NCBI GenBank assembly: GCA_034509425.1
Contig: JAVTVJ010000072.1
Span: 4,092,001-4,156,000 of the forward strand
Reading direction: 5' to 3'
Source: Eopsaltria australis
Lineage: Eukaryota; Chordata; Aves; Passeriformes; Petroicidae
Length of the DNA: 64,000 bases
Numbering within the stretch: the first letter of the stretch is position 1; each line of letters starts with the position of its first letter. Shown in pieces: positions 37,301 to 52,300 of the stretch. A program made the position numbers and the translations under genes. The notes beneath the pieces were generated by a model. It saw only the letters and a program-made list of their open reading frames with translations. It searched no databases and was not told the DNA's origin.

Positions 37301-40300
37301 TCTTTCAAGTAGTCTCATAATTCTGAGACTATTGATGTGTTGTTTCTGTCATCTCTTTTTTTTGTTAATTTATGAGATCATGATTAAGCTACTTTGGTGT
37401 TTGTAAACTGACTAACACTATCACCTATTATCTGTGATTTGGAGATAGCTAGCCAGGCCTTTTCTGCTAATAGTGGGTTTCTTTGTTCAGTTGGTTTTTT
37501 TATTTTATTGTTTTGTTTTGGTTTGGTTTTTTGTGGGTTTTTTTTGTTGTTTTGTTGGTTTTTTTAAATGAGCAGACCATTATTTTGTTTACAAGAAAAA
37601 GCTTTGCTTTTTTTGAAGAATATGAGTTCAAGACAGCCCATGCAGTTGTTGTATCTGCCACATGTTTCTGTTTGTGTCACCTAAGGAGTTTGTGTGATAG
37701 CTCTGCTTGACATTAAAAAAAAGGTGGCATGAGGGGTGAGTGAGGGTATTTCTCTTGTCCCTGCAGTTTAAGGGCAGTTGCTGTATGTACAGCTAGCACA
37801 GTGGTGGATCCAGTGTTAAATGAATCATCAGAAAGATTTCTGTTTCTAAGCAGGTTCCAATTCCATAGGAAGACCTGCTGACCTCCCTGGCATTATATTC
37901 TGGGCTTGCTGTCCTTTGTGGGAACTTGAGGATTGAATCTGGTTTAAAATTGCAAACCTCTAAAAGATCCCTTGGTGGTAAATGGTGCAATCTGGTTAAT
38001 TGCTAGAGTACAGAGTAAGCATTGCCCTAAGTACTTTTTTCCGTAGTGATATCTTTTCCAAGATCTTCTAATGTTCTTGTTAGAGACATGATGAAAAACG
38101 CTGTTCTGGTGCATCTATCAGTTTTGGTTTTGAACCTCTCTCTTTGGGGTAGCTCTTTGGCTGCAGCAATGAACGGTGCCTTTTATCAGATACTTGCATC
38201 TTTTTTGATTTCCCTAAACCAGCTCTGTTTGTCTCAGACTTTCCTTCCAACAAATGAAATATTATTTTTGTACTAAAATCCCCAAATTCCTTATTTGACA
38301 GAAGAACCTCTCAAAAGGCGCTGTTTAAAAAAAAGTTTGCAAAGGAGCAAATGAAACAGCAGAGGGCCATCTGCTCACAGTTTTAAGCTTTGCTTGATGG
38401 CCACCCCTATTATCCCGTAATATACCATAGATTTAAGCTTGTAATTGTTCTTTTTTTGTCCTAACCTTTTTTGATCACTTTCTTTGACACAATCTTTATT
38501 TTCTAATGTTTTGCCAAATCCCTGTTTCTTGTGAAATTGCTGGGGGTTTTGGTCACCTTATAATTTGTGGAAAATTAAAATAATCAGTACCTATTTTTTT
38601 GTTAATAAATTATATTTTTGATTTCAAGGGCTCTTCTGTCTCTAAATTTTTTTTTTTTTTTTTAAGTTTTGAAGACTGACAAAAGTGTGTCCTTTTTTCA
38701 TGTTTAACTCGATTTTTTTATACTTTCCAATAAGTTTTAATTATGGATTATTTTTTGCTTCTTTTCTGTGGTAGCCAAACTTGTGCTATGGAATAAGTGC
38801 TCCACTGAAGTGCATATATTACTTATACACTTTCCTCCTTAAGCATTTCTTTTTATTTCCAAAAGAAATAGAGTCCATCATTCTGGATTTTTGTTTTCAT
38901 GATATCCAAGAGCAAAGTAGTTCAGTGATATTGAAAGATTATCAGGTAAAGAATGTAAATGTTTTTAAGGTAAAAATGTGTGGACCTTCATCAGAAAGAC
39001 ATATAGTCAATTTTGAAGTTGATTTTTAAACAATTACTTTTATAATAAAATAAGTAATAAAGTAATTGTCAACTACGTGCATGGATTTCTGTCTGAACGG
39101 AAAAATGAAAAGGAAGAAATAACTTTAATGCATCTGTAAAATGTGAAGTTGAATAGAAAAGGTACACATATTGTAGTAAAAGATGATGTAAAAACTCAAT
39201 GCCTACCCATTAGCAGTAACTGGAGTATGATGCCAGATTCTACTGTTAAAAACACTGAGTGAATGGACAACTCCCTGACGAAAAACACTGCTGATTTCAA
39301 TCATGATTTTTGCTTGTGTTTTGCTGTTTGAAATTATTCCCTTATATTTTCGTACCTAATTTTTTTGGATGCTTGTCAGTCATCAATAGATAAGCTGCAG
39401 GGGACTTCCTGAGCTGCCGAATGCTGTTAATTGTGAGAGGTGGCCTCACTCCATAATCCTTCCACTAACTTAGACAAATTCTCTGTTGAACCCATCATTG
39501 CAGAACATCCTGTTGGGGTTTTAAATGAATAAAATTCTGACTTAGGTTTATTTGTGGTTACTATGTTTGTTCTTGTATCAAAAATGTTCCGTAGCATTTT
39601 TAACTTCTCTGCCTTGCCCATATGTTTGTGGAAGGTCCATCACAATCCTTCTCTATTTTGATAGGTTGAAATGACTTGTTTTAGTATTTGTTTTTTGCTT
39701 TAATTTTTTCTTTTATAACAGGTTCTCTGTTGCCTAAGACAGCCTAACATCATTTTTGCACGCTGGTTTTAGGCTAATCCTGAATGTTTGGAAGAAGAAA
39801 AGTGTACAGTGTTTGAGGGGAATTACAGCACATGACTCTTGTAGCCTGCTCATTCTTGTCTATACCTACTAATGACTTAGTAAAAATGACTTTCCTAAAC
39901 TTGCATTCAACTTTTTCATAAACTGCACATATTTTTGTCTTTTACATGGGTGATATACTCAGGTGACCTCCATTTTATAGCAACATCTCATGATGTCAGT
40001 TGATAAATAAGATTTTGACTGGTTATCTTTCTATTCAATTTGCTTTGAAATACGTTATTGGTTTCTTGCCATGTTGCATTCTGATCTTCTTTTCTCCTGA
40101 AATACCTTCTGGTATTAAATGATAGGCACATTTAGGCAATTTGCTTCTCTCAGGGCTCACAGGAATAACACTAATAACTTCTCTGTAATCCAGTGCTTTC
40201 TTTCCTGTTAACAGGCTCCCTGCATTATCTTCTTAATGCCATTTTTTACCCACTGCTATTAATCAGCAATTGGATTAATGCTGATTAATATTTTCTAGAG

Positions 40301-43300
40301 CAAGAACATTAATTGGTTGTTAGAGTTCACCTGAATTTAAGTCAGCATGTATCTTTTTTGTGGAGAATTACCTTCCCACGTAAATATGTTGTATTGGTCA
40401 GGAATGATAATTTGAGAATGCATTCAATTTTACTTCTCAATTATTGTTTGTCTTTAATATTCTCCACTTTAAATTTTACTGTATATCTTGCCCTAATAAA
40501 CATCAGAACCAGATATCCATTATCTCCTGGATCTTTATACTACTCATTCTTGAGCATATATGATTCTTCCACTTTTCAAATAGTGCCATCTAAATTTGAT
40601 AGGCTTCTGAAAAACTGTTTAATCAAATAAGCAATTTTGCTATTATCCCCCTGATTCTGTCAATTTCAGGACAGAAAATATTTTGTTCTGTTTAGGTTTT
40701 TTCCAAGAATTAGGATTATCTATTTCTCTGAATTTGTTTCTTTTAGCCCTTTGTTTTCATCAAATTTTGAATTATCTTTAAGCTCCTTGTATTTTTCCAG
40801 GAAAATTGCATTGTATTTTCTCTCTCTTTCTTTTTCTCTAGTGTAATGATTCAGAATATATTTTAGATTTATGTGTGAGCTGTAGCCCAGTATGACTTTT
40901 AAGTAGTTTTTTTTTTAATTAGCTGGTATTTCTATTCCATGTGAATTTGTTTTTATTCATAACATTTTTTAGGCATACAGATGTTCAGTTAGGTCAGAGG
41001 CTCCTATGCTATGAAGTTTTTGTCTCCATTTGAAAATCCAGTTCCAGATAATGTTTTAATCTTCCACACCAGCCTTCCTCTTCCATGAATTTGTTACAGT
41101 GACTTGCTTGACTGATTAGTTTGTAAGAGGTTGGTTGTTTGGATTCATCAGTCTTGATTACAGCCCTACTTTACACAGTTTAAACTAGACCAATTGGATC
41201 AAAGATAATTTTTTTTTTTTTTGTGACATCCATACTATATATTTCTCATAGTTTATTGAAGCCAGATTTTAAGAAACATATCTTTTTGAGTCAGTGGATA
41301 TTTAGTTGAAAGACAGTAAGCAGATTCAGCCTGTTAGTGGCAGCCTATGGCATAAATATTCATTATTTGAATTTCAAGTTACTTTGATTAGGACTGGAAT
41401 TAATTAGCACATTGGTGCTCTTTGACTGAAATAAGCCTCATTTATCCCTCTAGTGCAAATAGTCACTAATAAAGATTCATAACCAATTTTATACAGCATT
41501 GTGCATAAATAACATTTATTTCTTCAGTGAAGTTCATGCCATCTGATTCATTCAAGGGCTGTGGATGATTGTATTATGAAATATGGGTATTATTTATTTA
41601 CTTTGCTCTGTGCTGAAACTGTATTCTAAAAGTAAGATTTTGGGAGAAGCTAACACTGAGTTTTAAACGACGCTTACTAATATTCCTCCACAATTGCTAA
41701 AGAAGCACCTGGCACTTCAGTAAATGCATTGATCAGGATAAACCGTTTCTAACAGCGCAATTTCTAAACTGTCTGTGATTATGTCTTTATGTAAAGTGCT
41801 GTATTACTTTGAAAATTGACTCTTCTGTTTAAAAAAAAAATCCAACTATAAAATGCTAATTTTTTTCAGTGCTGAATGTGTGTGTTTGACATATCACAGC
41901 ATTCTTCCTATTTGCCAGTTGTGGGATCTTCAAATGATGTCTGATAGTCTAGTTATGCCTTTCTTAACAAGCATCTGCAACAGTAATGAGTATCAGGCGA
42001 GCCAGTGCTCTCTTCAGCTGTACCACAGCAGCACGATGCCTTGCAGTTGTGTCCTCTTACAGCTGAGCACCTGTACAGCCTTCCCTGAGATATCACTTAC
42101 AATCGAGCCCATTATTTGAAAAGTGGATCTGCACAGAGCATGAGACTATTGTTGTTCTTTCTTTTTCAATGTGGTGAATGATGGTGCTTAAGCCATAAAA
42201 GCAGTCAGATTGCTCTCTCTCCTCATTAGAAGTATGCTAGTCGTGAACAAATGGCAATAATAAATGCTGGTATGACTCAAGATGTGCAAAAACTGTAAGC
42301 ACATCTAACAAGTTAAAACATGCACTTGAAAAATAGGCTTTTAGGGCATGTGCATCTGAATATTTTATTTTTTTTCTTATTAGCAACTGTCCTCACTGTA
42401 AATATTCATAGCAAAATGGTTTTGGTTGTTTCTGCTGCCTTTGTGACAAAGGAATAATCTAACAGAAGAGCACATTTTGTGAAAATTGGCATTGGAATCA
42501 GGGTATTTGTAGTCCAGCCATCTTGACATTTTCTTTCCTTTTCTGCCTGACTGATACACAGCATTTTTCAAGTTTTAGTGTAGTACACTATGCTACTGTC
42601 ATTCATTAAGTATCCTGACAATTAAAACTGCATTACCTTTCCCCATAATAATGGTGGTTAGAAGAACAGAAATGAGCATAGCAGGCCCTCAGCCTTACAG
42701 GCTGTTTCAACAGCCTAGTTTTGTCAATCTCCTTAGATGTCAATATTGACAGAGCACCAGGCCTACTCCTTGAAGCTACTTAAAGCAACTTTGATTCACC
42801 TGTATTTTTGTTCATCTGTTCCAGTTTTTGCAAGGTGGGCAGTTCAGAAGTTCAGCTGTTGGATCCCTGGAGTCTGTAATCAAGGCAGTGTGTAAAGAAG
42901 AATCTTCATTTTTCAACAATGCAAACTTGTTCATAGACATGCCCAGAATCATGGGACTTTTGGAGGACAACATGGCAAAATATGGCATTCCTGAAGACTC
43001 AAGTAAGAAAAAATAGCAATGACAAGTTGCAGGATGAATTCAGAGTTAAAAGAATTTTTTCCGCTTAAATTAGAATGTTTATATACCCGCTGGCATTTCA
43101 GTTGATGCTGTCATCTTGAGCAGGAAGTGTTGATCAATAAAAGTTAAGTGGCTGTGAGGTAATTGTGGGTGAGACAGAAGTGAATCTGTTTTCTTTCTGT
43201 CTTTGCAAATAATAAATAAGAGTATTCCTGTCTTTGAGACATTTTTATTAACATTTTTAAAGCACTTGGTATTAAAAACATATCTTTGAGATGCAAGATT

Positions 43301-46300
43301 GAGAATTTATTGCTGCTTGCCTTTCTCCAGTGACCACAAAACTGTGGTATTATTGAGAAGTAAAATATGCAAACCTTCTGGATAGAATGAGTTTTTTAAT
43401 GCTTGATATTCCTATTCTGTTTGTCAAGTGCTCAGAAAAATCCCTTAGCTCTCATATGGTTTCACCTTTGCTCCCTTTCCTCAATACACATTTGACTTAC
43501 CCTGATTAATTTTAATATTGTTAATAACCTTGTTAGTGCCTCAGGTGGCCCTGTGCAAGACAAGAGTACAGTGATAGAGTGTCACTAGGGAAACCTCTGT
43601 CATCTATTGGTTTCTACAGCCAGAAATTGCTTCTGGCTTGAACCCTTGGGAGGGAGCCAGAGCTGTGCTTTGGCCTTCTCACTTACATGTATGGGATATA
43701 ATGGTAAGCAGGCAGCCCAGCTTTTCTTTCATGTTGGAAGAATGAAGTCAGCTGGATGGCTGATTAGACAGATTGTTTGGAACTTAGTCTCTTTAAAAGC
43801 TGTTTAGGCCAGAAGCACTGTTTCTTGATCCTTTTTTTTTCAAGTTGTCACAACTCTGGTGTGCTGTGAGACCTTTTTACCATAGGATTCTGAAATATTT
43901 AAGGCCTCAGATATTTCCAACATTTCTGTGAGTGAATTAACACCGTTGCCCATATTTTACAAATTTGTATATGGGGCAATGAAAAATGAAAAGTAAAAAA
44001 ATAAAGAAGGCCACAGAAACTTAATTGATACCCCTTCACAGTGACTAACTTGTATGCATTTTGTGTATACCAAAGACTTCTAAACGAGTTTCTGAAGATC
44101 ACAGCAAACCCAGATTAGCAAGTCTTCTGTGCCCTTAGCCTATTGATATTTCTGTCTGGCCAACTTGTAGCCTCTTAATTCTTTGCTATTGTTTAGTAAT
44201 GATTGTGTTTAGTAATGATTGTTCCATTCAGGGAAGTAAAAATTTGGGCAAAGAACTGGCCTTTCTTTATGAAACATTTCTGACACTTCTTTCTTTAACT
44301 TTTGCCAGGAGTTTAAATGGTTTTGGCCTAGTTTTCCATTATGTAAAAAGATCTGTCTTCCTTGAGGAGTTAATGATATTATTTAATATTTCTTCAGAGC
44401 GCTAGAAATGAGATATTTTGAAATCACTCATAATAAATAACAAAACCCCCCAAAAACATGAGTTGAGCATAAAAATCTGAATGTTTCTTAAAGGAACTCA
44501 TTGCCTTTACATGAGTACAAATGCAGTGGGATATCTTGGAAATTACTCCTTAGATCCTAGCTCTGAAGGACATACACCCTAATGTATTAATAGCCCCATA
44601 TGATGTAGGAATATGGTTTTTTATTAAGGAATGGAAAAGAAAATTGATTAGATTTTTCAAATCAAGAAGTTAAGTGTCATGACAATTTTTGCCTGTCTTT
44701 TTGGTTGGTTCTTATAAGATTATGCAAAAAGAAAAGCATGTATTTGTGAAGGATTTTGTGTATTCCTCCTTCTTTCTTATATAAGAATCCAAAGCTCTGG
44801 AGTGTGTGGAAGGAGATTTTTGTTTTAAGGTGACTCTTCCCTCTGAATTCACTTTTGTGGGCAGAGGTTTTGCATATGTCCTGCTCTAAAATGCACTAAT
44901 GTAACTTTTAGGATAGATGGGATTCACAGGCTGCTTTCCAGAAATGTGAGGAACTCTTAGATTTGGATTTTTTTGTCCTATTCAGTGTTTAGAGTTCTGC
45001 ATCTCAACACTATCATAGGCTGTGGTTAAACAGTTTCTGTAGGGGTCTCTCCTGATTGCTTAGTGGCAGGTGGATGCTGTTATTACCAAAACACTAGGAA
45101 CAGTATTTGCCATGGTGCTGTGGTAGACTCTAAAATAAGACTCAAGGTTTTTTCTGAATAAAAAATTTCAGCCTCACCTGTGCTGTCTGTTTTTGCAGCT
45201 CCTTTTTGCCTGAAGCTTTATCAGGAGATTTTGCAGGCTCCTAATGGGGCTTTGCTATGGACTTTCCTGAAACCTTTATTACATGGGAAGATACTGTACA
45301 ATTCAAACATCAACATGATTGACCTGGTGATGGAGAAGGTGAGCATCAAAAAAACTCCACTATTTCTGTGTATTGATTTTGTCTTTGTACTTTGTTTTAA
45401 AGGTCCACTTCTTTCAGGGTAAGCAGAAGCAATTGGATAATTGCCTTTCAGAAAAACAGATCCAGCCTGCCCCCTGAGGTCTCACCTGTTTCCCACTTTA
45501 AACTTAATGCTTCTCTTAACTTCTATCCTACTTGTTACAGTGCTTCCAGTTCAGTGTGAACAGCAGAATTTTGCCCAAAGTCCTTTAAACCATGTATAGA
45601 AAGATTATAAAGAACACATTAGCAGAAGCATCATGTGTATCATACTGAATTGAAGTGTAGGGTGCATATTTTCTAGGGAAGCTTTTGCCTTCAACATTTT
45701 CTTATCATGGGAACTATAAAGGGACAGCATAGAGACCTGTGGGAAGGGATGCCCCAGGGAAAAAAAAGCCTGTTCTTGGGGAGTCACTGAACTGAATAAA
45801 AAAAAAAAAATCTCCAGTTCATCCTTCCTGATTGTTTCTAACACCAGTAATTGAGTGACCAGTCGTAACTGAGGTGTGCTGTATGTGTGGATGCTGATGA
45901 TGGTATTCAAGAGTTTTACTGTCCCTGCAGTTCTGCTATGGTTGGTGTTCTGTCTTGAGTGTAATCATTGACAATGACATGTTTCTTCATGTCTAGCTTA
46001 GAGGCACTTCTGTAAGAGAAGGGTTTATGACTGGTTTTAGATTCCTTTGCAAATTTTGCAGTGATCTTCTAAATATATGATTTTTACCCTGCAATATTAG
46101 TTATTGCATGAATGGAAATTTGTATTAATTTAAAAATTTGAAAAAAAAATTGCAGCTTGTAAATGGTACACAAAAAGACCACAATACCTTTAAATGTGAT
46201 GGTAACTATATTCTCTGTAAATTGAAAACTTTGCAGTGTTCTGATTTGTGTTCTTAAAAATCCAGTAAAAAACTAACCCAAAACCCTCATTCAAGAAAGA

Positions 46301-49300
46301 AAATACTAGGTAACTTTGTAGTTTCTGTTCTGAATTGGGAAAAAAATTGATTTCATAATTTGAAGTTAAATAACTCAATTGGGGGAACATTGGTTATCGC
46401 TCTGGAGTACAGGATAATTATTTTAAAATTTTTAGTTAGTTTAAAATAAAGCTGTTCTTAATGTTTCTAGATGGAAATTCTATAAAGGATGAATTGTAAG
46501 AAGTGATAAATATCACATATCTTTTTAAACTTATATTCTATATTACAATGACATTTAGAATATAACACTAATAACATTTGCATATTATTTTGCCAAATAA
46601 TATGCCAGAACTCCATTCTTAAATGCATCTGTAAGAAAGATGAAAACCTTCACATACAGTATGTTTCCCCATAGACCTTTTAGTGAAATCTGGACTGAGT
46701 AATACAGTACAGGAAGAAGTTGGTTTGTGGGTTGTTTTTTTTTGGGTTTGTTGGTTGATTGGTTGGATTTTTGGGGGTGAGGTTTAAAGCTCTGGATCAA
46801 TATAAAGATTCTGGTCAAAGCTCTCATTATATATTCTCAGGCTCACAAAAGTTCCATCAGTTTATTTAATATTCTGTGTTTTTATCTTCCAGCTGTAATT
46901 ATTTATGTTCTCTATTAACACTACTCTTTATTGTAATTTATTATTAGAATAAAAAAGTGAAAACTTACTTAGATTTCAGAATTATTAGTCTGAAATCCTC
47001 TGGATCCCCTAGCATCTTCATAAATAACTTTGCATTTGTTATTTTCTACTTCTGTTGTAACAAGGGAATTTTAGTCAGGAGGTTACACTACAGTGAGTAG
47101 TTCAGCTTTTTAATCCTTGAGTGCTTTTGAAACTCTTGGCTGGACATTATCTTTTCCTGAAAACTATTAATTGTTTGTTTTATTAAGTTGTATGACTTTA
47201 CTTTTTACTGCTGCTTTGATTAGGGACAGATTCTCCAAAGTGCTTCTGACACTGGAACTTCCCAAATGCCTACTGTCATGAATGAAAAAGTAAAACTGCT
47301 TTTAAACTAATTCATTTTTTTCTTTATTATTTCTTTTTTCTTTTTTCTTTTTCTTACTTGGATGTAACCTTCCTTTGAAAGGAAGTTTTCTAGTGGTTTC
47401 CTGCTTTGTAACATGGGTGTATATATCTATGGTCTTCCTCAAATCTTTTTTGATGGGCAGTAGGTATTTGTTCACTTTCCTCCATGCTGTCATAGACACC
47501 ATACCTTCTGCACACAACTTGACACTTTGCTGCTTTTAATTTCTTTCAAATGAGTGCCTGGATCATAGAGAGTTCATGTTTTCCAAAAATCCATGCTGCT
47601 ACAGTAATTTGGTTTTTTATTTTTTTGTACAAGGAGGTTGAATGCTAGCACATTATAGTTGCTGTGGCTCTTTGAAAGCAGTTTCAGTGCAAAAATTATT
47701 CCTTTCTGCTGGTGAGAATCAAGTCAAGAAGCATGAATCTCTACTGGGCCCAGATCTTACAAGCTGCTTGATATAATAGTTTCTAGTGGAGCCTGAAAGT
47801 TTGATCTCCTTGTGTTCTGGTGTGATCTGTGGTTGCTCTGTCCTGGGTAGAAAGCAATCTCCCAGACTGGCTGTTTGCCCCCTTGCAGCCTTCCTGGTCT
47901 CCTTCATCTTGTCACCTTTGTGCCTGGTCTAGGGTTTCAATCCATAAGGCTTCTGTGTTTCCTCTGATCAAGAGAACTTGCTTAGTCTACTTGACAGCAG
48001 ATTTAGTTTAACATTTAGGATCACTTTCTCTTTAATCCTAATGAATGATCACTCTTTAAAGTGGAATAGGGGTTCTCATAGAAGTTGAATGCATAATGTT
48101 TCTCAGGGAAACAAATTACATGCAAGGTCTCTTTGGGGTCTTCTGTGTTACGAAGAGGCAGAAAGAGACACCAGAAATTGTTTTCTCATATTGTGCTAAG
48201 AGTGGAATTTTGAAAAAGGCACTTAAAATACTATGGCAGAAATTGTATGCTTTCAATAGGAATTATTGCAAATAGTGTGGTCCCAAACTGGAGTTTACTA
48301 CTCACTGCAGACACTCTTTGCTGGAAAATGTCACAATTTTTACCATAACAACTATGTTGGATTGTTCTTAAATGTACTTCTGTGACTGATAACACCAATT
48401 TAAACAAAAAGATACTGCAATATTTTCTAGTCTTAAGTATAGCTGTGATCTGTTTAAAACAGGCTGGAAAAAATTGCTGGTTGTTTACTAAGAGAGAAAT
48501 TGTAACGTGTGTTTGACTGGAACAAAAAAATCTTGCTTTACCTAAGTCTTTCCCTGTGAGAATATTTTGAAACAGATTGATTGATCAGTTTAATTTATTG
48601 TCCAAACTGTGCTTCCAAATTTCAGTTTTATTAGTATTCAGTCAAACTAGTTTGAATAAAAGACACACAACTGAGAGGTTTTCTTTTGAATATGTCCTAA
48701 CTGTATTTCTTTTTTCTGTCTTTCTCAAGCACCCCCATGATACTCTCTATGAAAGAGACGCTATAAAATAAAGTAGTATTTATGATATCACAGGTGGGAA
48801 ACATACAGAGTACAGGGAAACTTTGATTTGCTTGGTATAGAAAGAAATATTTTCAATTTTTAAAGTGAAAAATAAGAAAACACGGATATTCTTACTGCTG
48901 ACTATCAAAATGAAATGGAAAGGAGTTGCAGAAGATCGAAAGCATGACAGTTTTTTCTGTTTCTTAAGATTTACTGTGCACATTTTTCGCTTCCTTTGTT
49001 TCCATGTATTCTATTTCCCAGGCTAATTTCACTTTTGCATTTGTGGAAAACTTGAAGACTTATTCTGAGACATGGCTGAGGATGTCTGAGGCTTTCAAAA
49101 CCAGTGGAAGTGTTCTCACAGTCTCACGACTACAGGTTGGTGTACTGTGGGAGATCTTTCTATTTCCCAACTTCTTGTTGATTGATCTAGATAGTATTTC
49201 TATAGATGCAAAATCACCCATATATCTGAATTCAGATTTAAAAAGAGCTGAAAAAGGAGAAGATTAGCTTTAGGTTATGAACCTACAGACTGATGCTGAG

Positions 49301-52300
49301 AGACATCTGGCATGAAAATGCTTAAAAGCAATGTTGCCTCACTGTCTCCAGTATCACTCCAGTATCATTGAACAACAGGGGAAATAAAATGGTTTTGGTA
49401 CTCTTTTGTTCACTGTGTATGTTTGACAGCAAAATGTGAAACTGATGAAAAGAACTGATGAAAAGAATGGTTTTTCCATTCTTTACATTTATGTGTTCCC
49501 CTGTCACCTCTTCTAAATCCATTTCCTATGCCCCTGCCATTTATTTGAAATGTGTGGCATTAACCTCTTAAGAGGGAGAGACCAAAGACATGGAGAGGCC
49601 AAATGATTTCTCCAGTGTCATGCATGAAATCTTGGTAATGGAATTGAACATTAATGCATATGTATATTTTGTATTTCCTTAGAGAAGATAAACCTGAGGT
49701 AACATCTATCACTTTTCATTTCAGGAAGCACTGCAAAACAATTTTGTAAAGCATTTCATAGAAAGTAATTTGGATATCAACATGGAAAAACTCCTTAAAA
49801 AAATGCAAGCGTATGGTACGTATATGAAAGTACATGTAATAGTTAGCCTTGTAAGATTCAACTTAGAGCTACATTTAGTTGAACTTTAATATTTTACCTA
49901 CCTCAATAATACTTAAGTAAAGTAATGAGACTTTACCCTCTTGAGTTGATCTCAAATCTAATTGTCTTTTTTCTTTTGAGTGACTAGATAATTTGAATTT
50001 CAAATATTGAAACAATATTGGTAACAAGTTAGAAGTGGAAAAGTGTCATGGGAGAGTTCCAAACATATAATATACTTAAAAGGAGTGAAGAGAGATATAA
50101 ACCTAGTAGACACAGTTCCATTAGGAAGAAGTATATTTTTGTAGTAAATTTTGAAAGAAATAAATAGAAATTGAGGTTGGATACAGTGTGTTTGATCAAA
50201 AATTCTCTGTATTTTTTTTCCTCTGTTTATTCAGAATCAGTTGTGTGTGGTATTCTTGAGCCTCAGAAAAGCTTGAGAGAGGGGGTTATAACCAGGGAGC
50301 TGCACTGGCAATAGGAATCAACCTGGGTCAGTCCCAGCCCTGGGATAACTGAGTGGGGCCACGGGGATGATGCTGAGGGCAGAACACCACCCCATGGGAA
50401 GCAATGCGGGCCCAGGCCCACAGCCAGGTGTGAAATGGTGGGAGCTGCATCCTGGAGCAGGCCCAGGCCCAGCTCCGTGCTCTGGTGGGAAAGGAGTAGC
50501 CCTGATTCATGGGTCTGCCCAGCAGCCTCCCCCTGGGCATCCCTGGTTGCCCCCTTTCTGCATTGGTAGTGAACCCTGGCAGTCAGATAGAGAGCCTCCA
50601 GGGTGAGATAGATAGCCCAAGGGGAATGGTTCTTAATGGAGGAGAAGGGGAATTATTATTTTGACTAATTTGGGATATTCAAGGATTTACGTAGGAGAAG
50701 GGAAAGGATTATGCTGTAAATATAAGTTAACAGTTTTATAAGAATTTGATAATTAAAAAAAAATTCAGTATGTCCAGCTATGTCAGTAAGGTAGGTGCAT
50801 GATCATTAAAATGCTTGCCAGCATGTGCCAGAAGGAAAAGTCTGTACCAAAGCAGACTCCGATCTCATTTAAGAAAATTTCATGATTTTGAGAATCAGAA
50901 AGAGAAAAGTGGGATAAAAAGCAATAACAGACAGTATGACATCATGGACAAAGGGGGCAGGGTATTTCCTAGAAGGAGGATTCTCATAGAAAGGACAAAT
51001 TTGTGTGGTTTCAGATCAGTGAGTGTTAGGATAATTATAAGCCAGACACAAATCTGTTCCAGTCGCCTTCTGGAGGAGGGCAGTGATGGGCTCTCAGGTA
51101 CCCCCACAGAAGGACTTTATGACCCTCATTGATGTGAAAAAACGGACTTTACAGAAATACAGGCTATCAATCTGTTTTACAGTCAAAGAATTAAGACTAC
51201 AGCTAAAATAAATAAATGTGCCTGAATTACAGCTTTTAATGGCTTTCAGTATCTGCCTCTAGGCTGGAGCTGGAGGCTCCTGAGAGTTTGAAAATGAAAT
51301 GTGTTCTCAGTCTTAACTTGTACTACTGTCCTGAGCTGGTGCAGTCATGGTTGGTGTGAGCTGGTGTGGTTTTTCTTTTGCAGACAGGTTGTGAGATTTA
51401 GTTGAAATTGGCCTTTATTTGAAGGCTTTCTTTGAAGACTTGGACTGGCTGTGCACACTTTCACACAAATGGCGTCTGGAATTCAAACTGGAAAGAATCT
51501 GGGCTCTATGTCCTCCTTAGGCAAGGGACTCAGATTTGAATCTGCTTTCTCTTCAGATGATTTTCTTAACCAGTGATCTGCTGGCTAGTGTGGGTTGGGC
51601 ACAGCTCACCCCTTGAGGTGAAGATGGATCATAATACAGCTAAAAACCCAAGCCTGCAGAATCGCAATATTGGAAAGATAGGATGGAGGAAAGAGCAAGT
51701 CTCTTTAACTGCAGGGTGTGCTGGAAACACAGCTATCTCAATCTATTTGTTGAGCAATAGCTGGATTTTGTTTGTGTGGACCTAACACTGAGAATTACAT
51801 GATAGGTTATGGACAACCAGTATTCCATTAAATAGATGTCATGATCTCTGGAATTATCAGATCCATCTTCACTGACGCAGACATCACAGAAATCTGTACC
51901 TGTGTTTCTCAAGCTATAACAGAACTAAGGGCATTTGATAATATGTAATAAACGGTTAATAGTTTGGATGGTCAAGACAGAATATGATTTAAGTAGAGTG
52001 GCTTATGAAACTAGAATTTTCTTATTTTAAGGGAATACAGTTGATAAAATTAACATCATATAAAGACTGAAAATCAATAGGGACTACAGATTACAAGGGC
52101 ATTTATGCCTTTGTGAAACTGATATCTTCAAAGCACACCAGCACTCCTCTGCATTTATTACACTTCTTTGTACAGATTCACTTGGTTGTTTTACTACTTG
52201 AAAAAAAAAATATGCACTCTTATTTTTATCTTGCTTTGTGTATTTTTTTTCATTTTATTAGACCATAGTCATATGTAACTTAACTGTGAAGCTCTGCTCT

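Larger units (their letters stand above)
37154..42824 (+). other. ABCA13 intron after exon 17 (5.7 kb)
   Basis: Contains T/G-rich low-complexity sequence at 37490-37566, a poly(T) at 38648-38663 and a short perfect inverted repeat at 40258-40289. No transposon family or coding exon recognised. Confidence 0.65.

Noticed and set aside
38046..38276. Leu/Ser-rich open frame in the intron after exon 17
   Set aside because: No acceptor or donor compatible with the neighbouring phase-0 junction and no match to ABCA13.
50328..50606. Overlapping open frames on both strands in the GC-rich block
   Set aside because: Stop-poor because of base composition; Gly/Pro-rich translation without a recognised family.
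50815..51132. 105-codon open frame downstream of the GC-rich block
   Set aside because: No splice signals in phase with ABCA13 exons 21 and 22 and no recognisable domain; possibly an old unclassified repeat.
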